Origin: Pyxicephalus adspersus
Taxonomy: Eukaryota; Chordata; Amphibia; Anura; Pyxicephalidae
DNA: 64,000 bases
Reading direction: 5' to 3'
Assembly (NCBI RefSeq): GCF_032062135.1
Contig: NC_092859.1
Coordinates: 64,477,295-64,541,294, forward strand
The translations under genes and the position numbers were made by a program. This document shows, piece after piece, positions 52,705-63,653 of the stretch. Numbering within the stretch: the stretch's first letter is position 1; each line of letters begins with the position of its first letter. Under the pieces are notes generated by a model, which saw only the letters and a program-made list of their open reading frames with translations, searched no databases and had not been told where the DNA came from.

Positions 52705-53178
52705 AATATGTTTCAACATGTGACTGTTAATCTTCAGCTAGCCCCTTCCAATGTATCTCCTCCTATTATTCCCTCAGGGATAACTCCGGGAACTCCTGCT
52801 AATTAATTGCCATATATTTACCATTTGTTCTACATTCTTCTAGTATCCTCTCTCTTCCCCCACCTTTCCCTTTCTTCCCCTTTTTCCTTCCTTTCTTTGA
52901 TTCACCAAGAAAATTCTGGTTTAACTCAAGATAATATTGGAATTGTATATTACACAAGACGTGGTATATAGAATAAGCCTCCAGAAAGAAATCTGTGGTT
53001 TGCTGTAATCTTTGCTGGAGGTATTTATATGCTACCTAACCCTGGTTATTGTTATATTGTTACAGTTTTATTGTATGTTTCTTGGTTGTCTACCTGCATC
53101 TTACTCCTTTATGTTTGCTGTGTTGTTTATTATATGAAAACTCAATAAAAAATTAAAATTTTTCAAAAAAAAAAAAAA

Positions 53179-53612
53179 GAAACAATCAACAGTAAAACAA
53201 AATGCCCGTACATTACAAATACTAGACACAGAACAGCTGTTTAGTAGTCAAGAGTTCAGAAAAACATTTTAATGGCACAACTATTCTATTAATCAACATG
53301 CATATTACTCATATGTTCTATTGTCTGTCCACTGCTGCAGGTCACAAGCAGCTTAATATTGTAGAGTCCAGTTTGCTGGACTCTATACTCTATAATAGAA
53401 TTTCATAAAAAGGAAAATTCATAGCCCATTAAAATATGTCTTCTGATGAAGTATTTGCCTTAAGTGACAACATATATTGTAATCCATAAAAATATGTGTA
53501 CATACTGTTTTTTTCAAATATGTGCATGGTTGAATTCCTCCACTGCAGTGCCAAACAACAACTACAGTCACCAGATCAATTGTGACTTATAAATTAATAG
53601 AAAGCCTAATTT
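53179..53612. other. Stretch with no gene seen
   Basis: AT-rich sequence with no coding motif. A short inverted pair (AGTCCAGTTTGCTGGACT) occurs at 53367-53384. Confidence 0.5.
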
Positions 53613-53778
53613 GGCCGGATTTATTAAAGCTCTCCATGGCTGGAGAGGATACATTTTCACCAGTGAAGCCGGGTGATCCAACAAACCTGGAATGGATCTG
53701 GTCAAGAATTTAACACATTTGCCAGCAAACAGCAAATGATTGTAAGAAATCCATTCCAGGATTTTTGAATCACCCAGT
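53613..53778. mobile_element. Palindromic MITE M1, copy 2 (truncated)
   Basis: It starts GGCCGGATTTATTAAAGCTC and keeps the left half and the beginning of the right half (AATCCATTCCAGG ... CACCCAG). It stops shortly before the L1-D target duplication, and the missing end does not resume after L1-D. Confidence 0.75.
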
Positions 53779-53791
53779 TTTTTTTCTCCAT

Positions 53792-53805
53792 AAAATACTG
53801 GTGCC
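53792..53805. repeat. Target-site duplication of L1-D (left copy)
   Basis: AAAATACTGGTGCC here and at 57259-57272 flanks L1-D exactly. Confidence 0.9.
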
Positions 53806-54100
53806 TCCAGCTTTCTTAGTTAGAGATGAGCAATTCGAACAACATCTTAAGCACTGGTGGTTAGATTTTGAATATCACAATGCCGCCCACCAAAATACAA
53901 CTCAGCTATATTGGGATACAGCCAAGGCAGGTATGAGGGGCAGAGTTATGGCTCATGTGTCCTCACAATGGAAAAAAACGCTAGCTAAATATATGGAAAC
54001 CAGTACCCAGGCCCCTCAAGCTTGTCTGAAATTCAAAGAATCTTTGACAACAAAGGACAGGGAAGAATAGCTCCAAACTAAACTTGCTTGTGACTTTTGG

Positions 54101-55222
54101 TTGCATCAATATGATACTAACATTCGTGCTTATAAGTCAGCAGAGTTCTTTAGATTTGGCAACAAATCAGACCGCCTTCTTGCCAACCTGGCAAAGTTTT
54201 TTCGGACACCTCAAGATGATACAGATTCTAGACGACATTTACCTCGTGATATCGCTGCTGCTTTTTCTTATTATTATGAGAATCTCTATACATCGAAAGG
54301 AAGTGATATTTCTATGGGACAAGCATTCTTAGATCAGTTGAAGTTACCCCATCTGTTGGAGGAAGAATTGCTTCATCTTAATTCTCCTTTAACATCTAAG
54401 GAAATTACTTCTGTGATCAAGCAGTCAGCTAACTCTAAGGCTTCAGGGCCGGATGGTCTACAGGCCGAATTCTTTAAAATATTGGTGGGCCAAGTTACCC
54501 CTACATTAACCAAATTGTATAATAATATGCACTCGAGGTCTACTTATTTGTCTTCAGGTTGTTCGGATTATATTAAAGTTCTGTCAAAAAAAACAAAAGA
54601 TTTACTAGATCTGGGGTCCTACCGACCCATTTCACTTTTGAATGTTGATGTTAGCTTATGTCAAAAATTTTGGCTGGCCGTCTAGCACTGCTTCTGCCAA
54701 AGCTGGTTAGCCCAGCCCAGGCAGGTTTTGTATTGGTTAGATCTATGGCCTATAATGTTAGAAAGTTGTTAACTGTCCTGGAATGTAATAAATTGGTTGG
54801 CTCCTCCTCCGGGTCGAGCGCATTATTGGTGTTTGACACGGAGAAGGCGTTTGATAGTTTTGAGTGGCCTTGGCTTCATGCTGTGCTTCTACCGGTTCAG
54901 ATATACAGGGCTATTTGCACAATTTATAGTAGTAATGTATTCTACTCCCTCGGCCCAAGTACAGGTAGCGGGAGTGTTGACCCACACTTTTTCACTGGGA
55001 AGAGGCACACGTCAGGGCTGCCCCCTATCGCCACTTTTGTTTAATTTGGCCATTGAGCCGCTGGAGAGATCTTTTCATGATCTAAATTTATTTACAGGGA
55101 TTGCTATTCAAAATAAACAAGTTAAATTGGCCATACTTGCAGGCGATATTACTAGAGTATATACAGTATTTTTGGATCTTTTCCTGGTTTCCTTAAAAAT
55201 TATGATAAAAGTGAATTTTTAA
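54101..55222 (+). pseudogene. L1-D reverse transcriptase, catalytic motif lost
   Basis: Frames read SVIKQSANSKASGPDGLQAE, DLLDLGSYRPISLLNVDV, GSSALLVFDTEKAFDSFEWP, GRGTRQGCPLSPLLFNLAIE and VKLAILAGDITRVY. The last position corresponds to the FADD box and reads AGDI. Frameshifts lie near 54660, 54880 and 55170. It is inactive, and otherwise close to the L1-C protein. Confidence 0.85.
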
Positions 55223-55251
55223 ACTTACATCCAAGGATACCTGCTGGGATA

Positions 55252-56838
55252 TTGTCAGGTATACGCAATTTGGGATTGAAACTAGCCAAGCATGTTTTTA
55301 CCTATTTGGGAGTTCAAGTCACTAGGCAAGTTCCTGATATGTATAACTTGAATTATACTCCTATTATTAATAGGATTCTGTTAGGACTACAGAGCTGGAA
55401 ATCTTTTCCTTTAACCCTTATGAGGATGTGTCATTTACTTAAAATGATTAGCTTTGCACGCTTATTATATCCTATGCAAACACTATCCTTTTTGGTGGGA
55501 CATTCTGATATTCAAAAATTACACGCTGCATTTATTGCCTTTTTGTGGCAGAGTAAGGCTCCTCGGATTGCAGGACTCAAAGTTACTCAATCTAAACTAA
55601 GTCTTGGTATTAATTTCCCGGACATACACAAATATAATCTAGCATGTCTGCTCTGATATGTAAAGTATTGGTGGCATGATACATCTTTTTATGGGGTGGT
55701 CAGGTTAGACTCCTTTTTAGTCCGGCCTTGGTCATTGCATAGCTTACTTAATGCCCCATATGCTAGCATACAGCTTTATGTACGTACAAATTTGCTTTTA
55801 CGTGATACTCTATTGGCATGGCGAGAGACCAAAAAGTTGTGTCAATATTGGCAAAGCTTTACCACTATGACACCAGTACAGTCTACACCTAGTTTTCCTC
55901 AGGGTTTGCAATATAAAGTATATGAGTTTTGGGAAAGGCGAGGTATACCAAAGTTAGGTGATTTGTTGGATGATACTAATTGTCTAATGTCCTTTGATAT
56001 CCTTCGGGCTAAGTTTGGCTTCCCCTCCCAACACTTTTTATAATATCTGCAGGTTAAGTTAAGGTTTTTCCATGGCAGGGCATTGTTTATATACTGCTTT
56101 TACCTTCCTTTTTTAGGTTGAATGCTAGGCCCACCCACATCTAGACACTCGGTTTCATATCTCTATCCATTATTTTAGGATGCCTCTACAGGGGTTGGAT
56201 CCATGTTGCATTTTGTGACCAAATAGGCTGATTATTTGCAATGTTCCTTTTATGATACATTAGAATTACTGGAGACCGGTTGGTCCATTGTTAGGAAATC
56301 TATTATTAGTGTGGTATAGCGAGAACTGCAATTTAAAATTATTCATAGAGCATATTATTCATTCTAGTACGGTGGCCCAAAGAATAGTAGCCTGTCCTAA
56401 GTGTGCTTTTCCTCTTGCACCTTTAGAACATCTAATTTTGGACTGCCCAGTGCTTTTTGGAAATCAGTTTTTCAATATATTACTCAGGTCAGTTAAAATA
56501 CCCAACCTTTGTCACCTCATTTAGCACTTTTTCATGAAGAGGTTTCCCCAAGTACTACTTCTTGCCTCTCTAAATTTGAGCATCTTTGTTTGGCAGATAA
56601 AAAGGCCATATTAAAGCAATAGATGGAACTTCGCCCCCCTACAGTAATGCACTTTACTGGTTACTTACAAACTCTTATGTTGATTGACAAAACCAGAGCT
56701 ACCAAACACTTAGATACTCACCCACAAAAGTTCTTTGATACATGGATGCAATATCTGCAGTATTCATTATCTCCATTTCAACTGCATGATGTCATAGAAA
56801 CTTTTCGCCATACAATCTGGTACAATCTGGTACGATAA
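55252..56838 (+). pseudogene. L1-D ORF2 thumb and C-terminal region
   Basis: 55252-55656 gives LGLKLAKHVFTYLGVQVTRQ and KLHAAFIAFLWQSKAPRI. 55696-56043 gives LRDTLLAWRETKKLCQYW. 56288-56524 has CPKCAFPLAPLEHLILDCPV, where the C-x2-C ... H ... C zinc-like set is complete, whereas L1-C has lost the last Cys. 56623-56838 is the tail (TVMHFTGYLQTLMLIDKTRA). Three stops or shifts interrupt it. Confidence 0.8.
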
Positions 56839-57272
56839 GAGGGTATTGGGAGCATCGAATTAGGGCCATGCCTATTTTTCAAAGGGGGTTAATTTTTTAT
56901 GTTTCTGGGAAGGAGGGAAGAACAGTTCTGTAGCTTACATGGGTATACCCTAGTTTTGGGACTTGGTTCTGTCCCACGGTTCTGTGGTTATTTCTATGAC
57001 TTTTTCTATGTATAATTGGTCATATTTATAAAAATTGAAAAATTAAGGGGCAAAGGCAACGTTTAAGGATGTACTTTATATCCTATACAATTCTGTTCTA
57101 GTTTTTTATGCAGGATGTATTGATGTTACTTGCACTATGTCTATTTGTAGATTAATATATCCTGTTTGTCAATTGGTTGTACAGTACGTCTTCATTGCTA
57201 TGTTTCCTATTGTGATTGTTTTATGTTGTCCTGCCTTCAATAAAAATATATTTATAAAAAAATACTGGTGCC

Positions 57273-57991
57273 GGCTTTGAAAGGACCTAAGACAACTTTT
57301 TGGCAATGATGTTGGTATTGCATTTACAAAGTATACATCGAGTTGGGTCACAGATACTAAAACTGTCCACAAAAATGTCATGTGTTTATGACAGGGATAG
57401 GGTATGTCTTTGAGTTTCAGCTATCTGTAAAATATGAGCTCAATTCTGGCAATCTCCTCCAACCATGAAAAAGTACTGAACTAAAAAATGTCTATTTGGT
57501 GCACCACCTCTTACTAGTTTCTGTGAGCGTAGATAACACATGTTACATGTGTGAAGCGAGGATTGTAATTGATTTAGTATCTTTTTAACAAAGCAATATA
57601 TCATGTAAAAATATATCATCTTTACATACAGAATAAGCAGAGATACTAAGAATTACACGCAGCCTACAAGATCAGAGAAAGTATACTGTGCAGTGTTATT
57701 ATAAACAGTAAAAGAACAGATACTGAGAATTACACCCAGCATACAGGCATGAGAATTGATCATTTGCAACATCTAAACTTACAGGATAGGAGCAGATACT
57801 TAGAATGACACAGAATACAGAACACAGAACATAAGTAGTAGTGGTGTGCAGTTCTTATACATACAGAGTTGGAAGAGATACTCAGTGTACAGGGCAAGAG
57901 AGCTAATGCTCCACATAATCTGTACATACTAAATAGGAGCAGATATTTAGAATTACACTCAGAAGAAGTAGTGTTGTGCTGTCTCTATATG
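57273..57991. other. Stretch with no gene seen
   Basis: Repeated motifs such as AGCAGATACTTAGAATTACA and TACACCCAGCATACA recur loosely at 57640-57970, suggesting a decayed tandem repeat with a unit of roughly 70-80 bp. No coding sequence is recognised. Confidence 0.45.
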
Positions 57992-58158
57992 AATCATAAT
58001 GTCATTGTGGGATTCCTGGACCGTGGGAACTGTGTGGTCACAGTTAATTGAAAGCAGGTGCCTTCAATTAGCTTTAACCGCAGGCAATAGGAGGGCAATG
58101 AATGGAAATACTATGTCCATTCATTACCTCTACTGCTCTGTGATTGGCTGAGAAATAG
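57992..58158 (+). repeat. Interspersed repeat R1, copy 2
   Basis: Matches 24737-24911 (TCATAATGTCATTGTGGGAT, CTGGACCGTGGGAACT, AAAGCAGGTGCCTTCAATTA, CTCTGTGATTGGCTGAGAAA). The right flank differs from copy 1: here a CpG-rich palindromic patch follows. Confidence 0.75.
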
Positions 58159-58189
58159 ACCAATCACAGTTATGAAGGCAGGAATCCGG

Positions 58190-58295
58190 CTGGCAGTGAG
58201 GAGGCGAGTGTATGAGCGCACTCGACTCCGGACCGCGGTAAACCGCGCTCGCTGGTTGCGCGTACGTTCGCGCTTCCAGCGATCGCGGATTTTAT
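58190..58295. other. CpG-rich palindromic patch
   Basis: GGCGAGTGTATGAGCGCACT, CCGGACCGCGGTAAACCGCG, TTGCGCGTACGTTCGCGC and AGCGATCGCGG lie within about 100 bp. Several are short inverted repeats. The CpG density is unlike the surrounding AT-rich DNA. Probably the remaining part of the R1 element. Confidence 0.5.
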
Positions 58296-58585
58296 TGATG
58301 AATCAGGGGCATAGAGTGATTGAAAGGATTAAAAAGAGATCTCTACATTAGGAAGAAAAAGTTGATAAAACCAGATGACTCATGATTTTAGAATCACAAG
58401 GCCGTTTTATACTTGCATACTTACATAGGAATGAATGTGTTGACTCATCTTCCACCAAAAATTTTGCTCACAGCTCATTAGCACAGTTTACACATTCTGC
58501 CTTTACTTATTTTACTTTACTAATGATTTCAAAACCTAACACCTTAATTTCCTGGAATAATTCACTGGTTTGCCGAAAGGAATTG

Positions 58586-58745
58586 TTTTTATTATTATTA
58601 TTATTATTATTATTAATAATAATAATAATAATAAACATGATTTATATAGCTCCAACATTTTACGCAGCACTGTACATAGAGAGGACCCTGCCCCGAAAAG
58701 CTTACAATCTATTTATAAGCAAATTCATAGGTCTATACACACGGT
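58586..58745. repeat. (ATT)n/(AAT)n microsatellite with adjoining interspersed repeat
   Basis: About nine TTA units turn into about seven ATA units (58586-58634), followed by CATGATTTATATAGCTCCAA and GAAAAGCTTACAATCTATT. The latter resembles the 3' end of an interspersed vertebrate repeat with a trinucleotide tail. Family not assigned. Confidence 0.55.
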
Positions 58746-59373
58746 ACCAGGCATGGTAACAGCAGAAATAATGTTTCTTGGCTCTGTTTTTCAAGAGCAC
58801 ATGTCAACTAGCAAAACAAATGAATACTACTTCTGTCAGTACTTAATACACATAATGTGAAGTTATTTGCTTAGGTGTACAAAAACTGCTGTTGATAGCA
58901 TTTAGTAGCCATATCATATAAGACAAGCTCAAATGTATCAAAATTTTGCTGTGTTAATCAAAATTACAGGTGCAGCCACTAGAATTTGGTATAAAATGCT
59001 GTCAAGTTTACAGAATCATCTTACAGCATTGTGCACCTGTGCTTGTGCGGTCACTGTTGGTATAAGAACAACTCAAATTGTCGTCCAGTTCTTCCACACT
59101 AGAGACAATTTATAACTGAAATGGTCCTGGGGATTGTTTGGTCTGCTGGATTTCTTATTTCATGTAGGGTATATTTGGAGGCATTTTTTTAAACTCCATT
59201 TACAAGATTTTGCCAATAAACTGCTATAAACAATACAAAACAAGTACAAGTTGCAATCAGTATTCAAATATAAAACAAAAAGAAAATGGAAAAAATAGGA
59301 ATAAAAGGAGGGGGGATAAGTAGGGGAAATCCCATATACTTCTGTACAATTCAAAATATGCCATAAACACATT
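58746..59373. other. Stretch with no gene seen
   Basis: No motif-bearing frame, tail or terminal repeat. Confidence 0.5.
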
Positions 59374-59597
59374 GGGCCTGATTTATTAAAACTCTCCAAG
59401 GCTGGAGAGGATACACTTTCATTAGTGAAGCTCGGTAATCCAACAAACCTTAATTAGATCTGGTCCAGGACTGAAAACCTTTGCTAACAAGTAGCAAATT
59501 ACTTTCAGGAAATCTATTCCAGATTTGCTGCATCGCACAGCTTCACTGATGAAAGTGTACACTCTCCAGCCTTAGAATGCTTTAATAAATCAGACCC
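59374..59597. mobile_element. Palindromic MITE M1, copy 3 (complete)
   Basis: Starts GGGCCTGATTTATTAAAA and ends TTTAATAAATCAGACCC, 224 bp, with internal inverted halves (ACACTTTCATTAGTGAAGCT / AGCTTCACTGATGAAAGTGT). Confidence 0.85.
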
Positions 59598-59653
59598 ATT
59601 GTTTTAAGTTGCCTATTTACCAACTCTCAAAGCTTCAAGGGAAAATCTGTTAA

Positions 59654-60314
59654 CCCCCCTAGCGTTCTAATTCTGTCAGTTTTTTGATGCAAAAAATTTA
59701 AAAGCAGAATACATTGTAATCTGCTTTTAAATTTCCCTCCCAGACACACCCCCCAATACATCACCACTCACATCACCCGGAAGATGACTCATCCTCTGGG
59801 GTGAAGTGAGTGGGGATTTCCCTGCCTGCTCACACAGGCACACAGACGCTGGAGCTGCTGCTGCTCGCATCTCCAGAGAGATGCAAAGCACAATGCAGGA
59901 CTTCTGCATTGTGCTTCACATCTCACTGCTGATGCCACCAGCAATAGCAAATTCTGGTGGGGTAGTCACCCCGGAATTTGCTATTGCTGCCGGCATCTGC
60001 AGTGAGATGTGAAGCACAATGCAGAAGTCCTGCATTGTGCTTTGCATCTCTCTGGAGATGCGGGCAGTGGCGTGGCCGGGACCCGGGTGGTATTTAAAAG
60101 CAGATTACTCAGTAATTTGCTTTTAAATTTCCTGCCTGGCCACAGCCCCCGACGGACCGGCGCCTGGTCTTCACAGCAGGACCATCGGGTCACTGCTGGA
60201 GCGCGGGGCAAAGGTAGGGGGGGCTCTTAAAGGTACCCCGAGTGTGACTTGGGATTACCGCTTTTTGTAAGTAAAAGCTATTCCGAGTCACACTCGGGAT
60301 TACTGCTAGGGGGG
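59654..60314. mobile_element. piggyBac-like MITE PB2 with large cruciform (TTAA target site)
   Basis: TTAA at 59650-59653 and 60315-60318 flanks ends CCCCCCTAGCGTT / TACTGCTAGGGGGG. It shares with PB1 the subterminal hairpin (CCGAGTGTGACTTGGGATTA / GAGTCACACTCGGGATTACT). Inside, inverted arms of about 95 bp (59867-59965 and 59967-60061) are nearly perfect. Flanking arms (TTTAAAAGCAGA ... TCTGCTTTTAAATTTCC) are also inverted. No transposase is present. Confidence 0.85.
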
Positions 60315-60329
60315 TTAATATCTTTTAAG

Positions 60330-63272
60330 TGTGAGCCATGTAGAATATCTGAATCGTTCAAACTTAGCGAATTGAAGCTGATGAAGTGGAATTCGATCCG
60401 AATTTCATGAAAATTTCGATTCGCAACGAATGCGCTTCGAAGTAATGAGGGCAAGGAACTCTGGGAAGGCAGGATGACCCATAATGCCATGCATGCAGCC
60501 ATTCAGCAGCCAGCCAGCCCTGTGATGTCACAGCCCTATAAATAGTCTCAGCCATCTTGGAGTAAGACATTTTACAGCATTCTGAGTGCAGGGAGAGACA
60601 TGTGCAGGCACTAGGGAGAGTGATAGGAAAATCCTCACTGTGAAAAAAAAAACTGAAAAAACGATTTAAAAGTGCAAGGAAAGGATAGGGAGGAATAATT
60701 TCACAGCATCTTAGTGCAGGGAGAGACGCCAGAAGGCGCTAGGGACAGTGCTAGAAAAGTGATTTACAAGTGCAGGGAAAGAATATTTGGGGATCCAAAT
60801 AGCCATTATTCAGCTCTGTCATTCCAGCAATTTGTTCTTATATATGCACTTCACTGTTGCAGTTATTTGTGGTGAAAGCATTTAGTGGTCTATTTCAGTA
60901 CAAAAAGAAAAATATATACGCACTTCACTGTTGCAGTTATTTGTGGTGAAAGCGTTTAGTGGCCTATTTCTGTACAAAAAGAAAGATATATTCGTCAATG
61001 TTAGGGGTGTTTTAATTTGCTTTTAATTTATTTAGTTCAGCTAAAATTATGTCAGACAGAGAAGTGCCAGGCCATGCACAGAGGAGTGGCAGAGGCCTAA
61101 ATGTTTCTGGCGCAGGCAGAGGTCGCAGCAGAGTCTTGAGCTCCCGGTGTCATCTAGCGGTCGTGTCTTGACCAGCAACCCAACAGTTCTTGATTGGTTA
61201 ACTCGGTCATCCACTTCATCCTATGTGACATCGGACACCCCCTGCCAACAGTCGGTGGGTTCGTCAGACACAACCCTTAGTTGGCATAGCCTGGGAGCAG
61301 GCCCTGTGCCCTCACCTGTCCTCAACCTGCCTCTGTCCTTTGCTGTCCTTTGCTGTTCCCTCAGCCACAGAAGTATTGTATGCTGTGGGCTCGAGGACGA
61401 GCTAGTAGAGGACAGTCAGCAGCTACTGCCCAGCCAAGATCTGGAGGAGACATCCGCCGCTTCCTCCGCTATGCGGGCAAGTAGTGATGAGGAGAGTGGC
61501 ATGGGAGGTGGTGTTGCAAGCGGTCAGGCTCCTGACCCAGAGATCGTTGAGGAGGACATCAGTGACGTGCAGACACTACTCGATAATGATGAAGCCGATC
61601 GCACTTGGGAGCCGGGTGAAGAAGGGGCTTCATCATCATCAGGAGAAGAGGGTGGCAGCTTGCCCATGAGGCAGCGGCTGAGCCAGCAAGGTGGTAGCAT
61701 GGCTGGGAGTCAGCAGGGTGGCAGCAGTGGAAGTTCAGGAGCCAAACGTGCCCGGGTTGGACCACCTGCTTCTCAATGTTGGGATTACGGCCCTGCTTCA
61801 ACATATGCAGCGTCACTATAAAGTGGCCTGGGAGAACCGTGGCTCCGATGTGGTGGTCTAGCCTGCTGCAGCAACTGCTGCATCACCCAGTGGCACACAC
61901 CGGGTTTCAGGCAGTCAAGGCTCCACCACCTCAGCTGAAGGGAGCTGTATGTCCATCTTCTGCTGGTCCAGATGCTCCTGCTCCTCCTAGTCAGTCATTC
62001 CATCAGCAATCGATCACCGAAGCGATTGCCAAGAGTCAACAGTATGTGTTCACTCATCCAATGGCACAGAAGCTGAATGTGCTCCAGTTCAAGTTGCCGG
62101 TGCTGCAGTCCCTCGCTTTCCAAGTGGTAGACTCTGCTCCTTTCAGAGAACTGATGGCTTGTGACGAGCCGAGGTGGAGAGTCCCAAGCCGTCATTTCTT
62201 TGCGAAAGAGGCAGTTCCAGCCCTGCTCAAATATGTAGAACAGAAGGTGGGCCAGTCCTTGAGCCTGTCGGTGTCTGCCAAAGTGCACAGCAGCGCTGAG
62301 GTGTGGAGCTGTAACTACAGTCAGGGACAATATATGTCCTTTACGGCCCACTGGGTAAATGTGGTTCCTGCACAGCCACACCAGCAACTTGGCAGATGAC
62401 ACCCCTTCCGCCTACACGTTCTCACGCCGCTGATCCTGTGACAACGTCCACCTCTGCCTCCACATCCTCCACCATGTCCTCAGCCTCCACGGCAGAGACA
62501 ATTCACAGTGCCCCTCCAGCATACCACATGTGCAGGGCATGGCAGTGTCACGCTGTTCTGCACCTGGTTTGCCTGGTCGAACGGATTCACACAGGGGAGG
62601 AACTGCTCCGTGCCATTTATCAAGAAATCGAATCCTGGCTTTCTCCGTGACAACTCAAAATCGGAACCATGGTGACTGACAACGGGAAGAACATGGTGTC
62701 AGCACTGCGTCAAGGAAGGCTGAGCCATGCCCCCTGCATGGGACACGTGTTCGATCTGGTTTTCAAGTGGTTCCTGAAGTCTTCCACCCATCTGCAAGAC
62801 ATCATAAAATTGGCCAGGAAACTTTGCATGCACTTCAGCAAAGCACACCCTCCTTGAGCTGCAACGGCACAACGGCATCCCCCAACATAGGCTGATATGC
62901 GACGTTTCAGGCCCTTTGAGGAGGCCACGTTATTTGTCAGTCGCCAGTACTACGGGATGAACAACGTCATTCCACTGCTTCATGTTCTGGAACAGATGCT
63001 GGTAAATCTGGCTGGTCAGGGGACTGGAGACGTGGCGCCTAGATCTCACGGCCACATGAGCCCTGTGGGGGCTGAACTGGAGGAGGAGGAGGAGGAGGAC
63101 AGTGGAGCACAGGCGATGAATAGCGAAATGGGTGGTTTTTCTACTCAGGTGATGGGAGAGGAGGAGCAAGAGCAGCCAGACGAGCAAGAGGGAAATGAGG
63201 AAGACGAGGCAGAGGACCCAGACACACCATGGCAGTATGCAGTGGAGATGGAGGCATAGAGTCCCTCCGAGT
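60330..63272 (+). mobile_element. hAT-2, BED-type hAT transposon remnant, cut by ERV-2
   Basis: A promoter-like 5' part (AAATTTCGATTCGCAACGAA, CCTATAAATAG at 60535) leads to a hAT transposase on the plus strand. The 5' terminus lies at or before the PB2 junction. The 3' part, including the dimerisation domain, is absent because ERV-2 begins at about 63273. Confidence 0.75.
61050..63259 (+). pseudogene. hAT-2 transposase, C-terminally truncated
   Basis: Leader frames (61147-61821) are acidic and Ser-rich and end SGAKRARVGPPASQCWDYGP, the start of a decayed BED finger. 61776-62399 contains VPSRHFFAKEAVPALLKYVE and VHSSAEVWSCNYSQGQYMSF then TAHWV; the family motif has Asp (T-x-D-x-W), here Glu. 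62669-62857 has MVTDNGKNMVSALRQGRLSH and APCMGHVFDLVFKWFLK with the second Asp. 62897-63259 has RPFEEATLFVSRQYYGMNNV followed by a Glu-rich insert. The hAT C-terminal domain is missing. Four frame breaks. Confidence 0.85.
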
Positions 63273-63633
63273 TGAAGGGTTAAAATAGCTGATCTAACTT
63301 GAGCCATATATGTTTTTCAGTAGGGGAGTTGTACTTCTTCTTTCTTGTCTTTACAGTTTAAATGTAAACAGATGTTGTAAATTGCAAAATCTTTTGAAAT
63401 ACAATGTATCGAATAACACCATATATGACTAAAACTTAAATTGCTGTATGTAACTAATGACCACTCCTTGTCTGTATAAAAGGATCATTTCGTCAAGTAA
63501 ACATTAGAGTATATTCCTAAAACCATACTGTGTGCGTGTGTGTTATTGGGATATCTCTCCAGACGTCTGTCCCTCTGGTGTAGGGAAAGTCACGGTGCAT
63601 TCGTGGAACTAGAAGTAGAAGCAGATCCTTTCA
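63273..63633 (+). repeat. ERV-2 5' LTR (gammaretrovirus-like)
   Basis: TATAAAA at 63475-63481 and a polyadenylation-like AGTAAA at 63496-63501 lie in the order expected for U3-R. The LTR ends CCTTTCA two bases before a tRNA-Pro-type primer site. The start at TGAAGGG (63273) is inferred from where hAT-2 stops; about 361 bp. The partner LTR lies outside the window. Confidence 0.7.
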
Positions 63634-63635
63634 GC

Positions 63636-63653
63636 TGGGGGCTTGTCCGGGAT
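63636..63653 (+). other. ERV-2 primer-binding site, tRNA-Pro type
   Basis: TGGGGGCTTGTCCGGGAT differs by one base from the tRNA-Pro primer site used by murine leukaemia-type gammaretroviruses. It sits two bases after the LTR, as in that genus. Confidence 0.85.

Larger units (their letters stand above)
47871..53178 (+). mobile_element. L1-E, Tx1/L1-type LINE with RT core deleted
   Basis: ORF1 (about 48034-49263), a 0.6-kb inter-ORF stretch and ORF2 (49854-52704) are followed by a 3' UTR with AATAAAAAATT and an A run ending at about 53178. Endonuclease, the start of RT and the C-terminal domain remain. The palm of RT is missing between 51310 and 51325. The 5' boundary is uncertain, since no target duplication was found. 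Confidence 0.85.
53806..57258 (+). mobile_element. L1-D, 5'-truncated Tx1/L1-type LINE with 14-bp TSD
   Basis: It begins inside the linker between endonuclease and RT (DEQFEQHLKHWWLDFEYHNA) and runs to a 3' end with CAATAAAAATATATTTATAA. It is the same subfamily as L1-C, which is minus-oriented about 16 kb away. RT and C-terminal parts are readable in about eight frames. The intact 14-bp duplication and 5' truncation are typical of L1 integration. Confidence 0.9.

Noticed and set aside
58382..58860. Frames with poly-Ile/Leu/Asn
   Set aside because: Produced by the (ATT)n/(AAT)n run.
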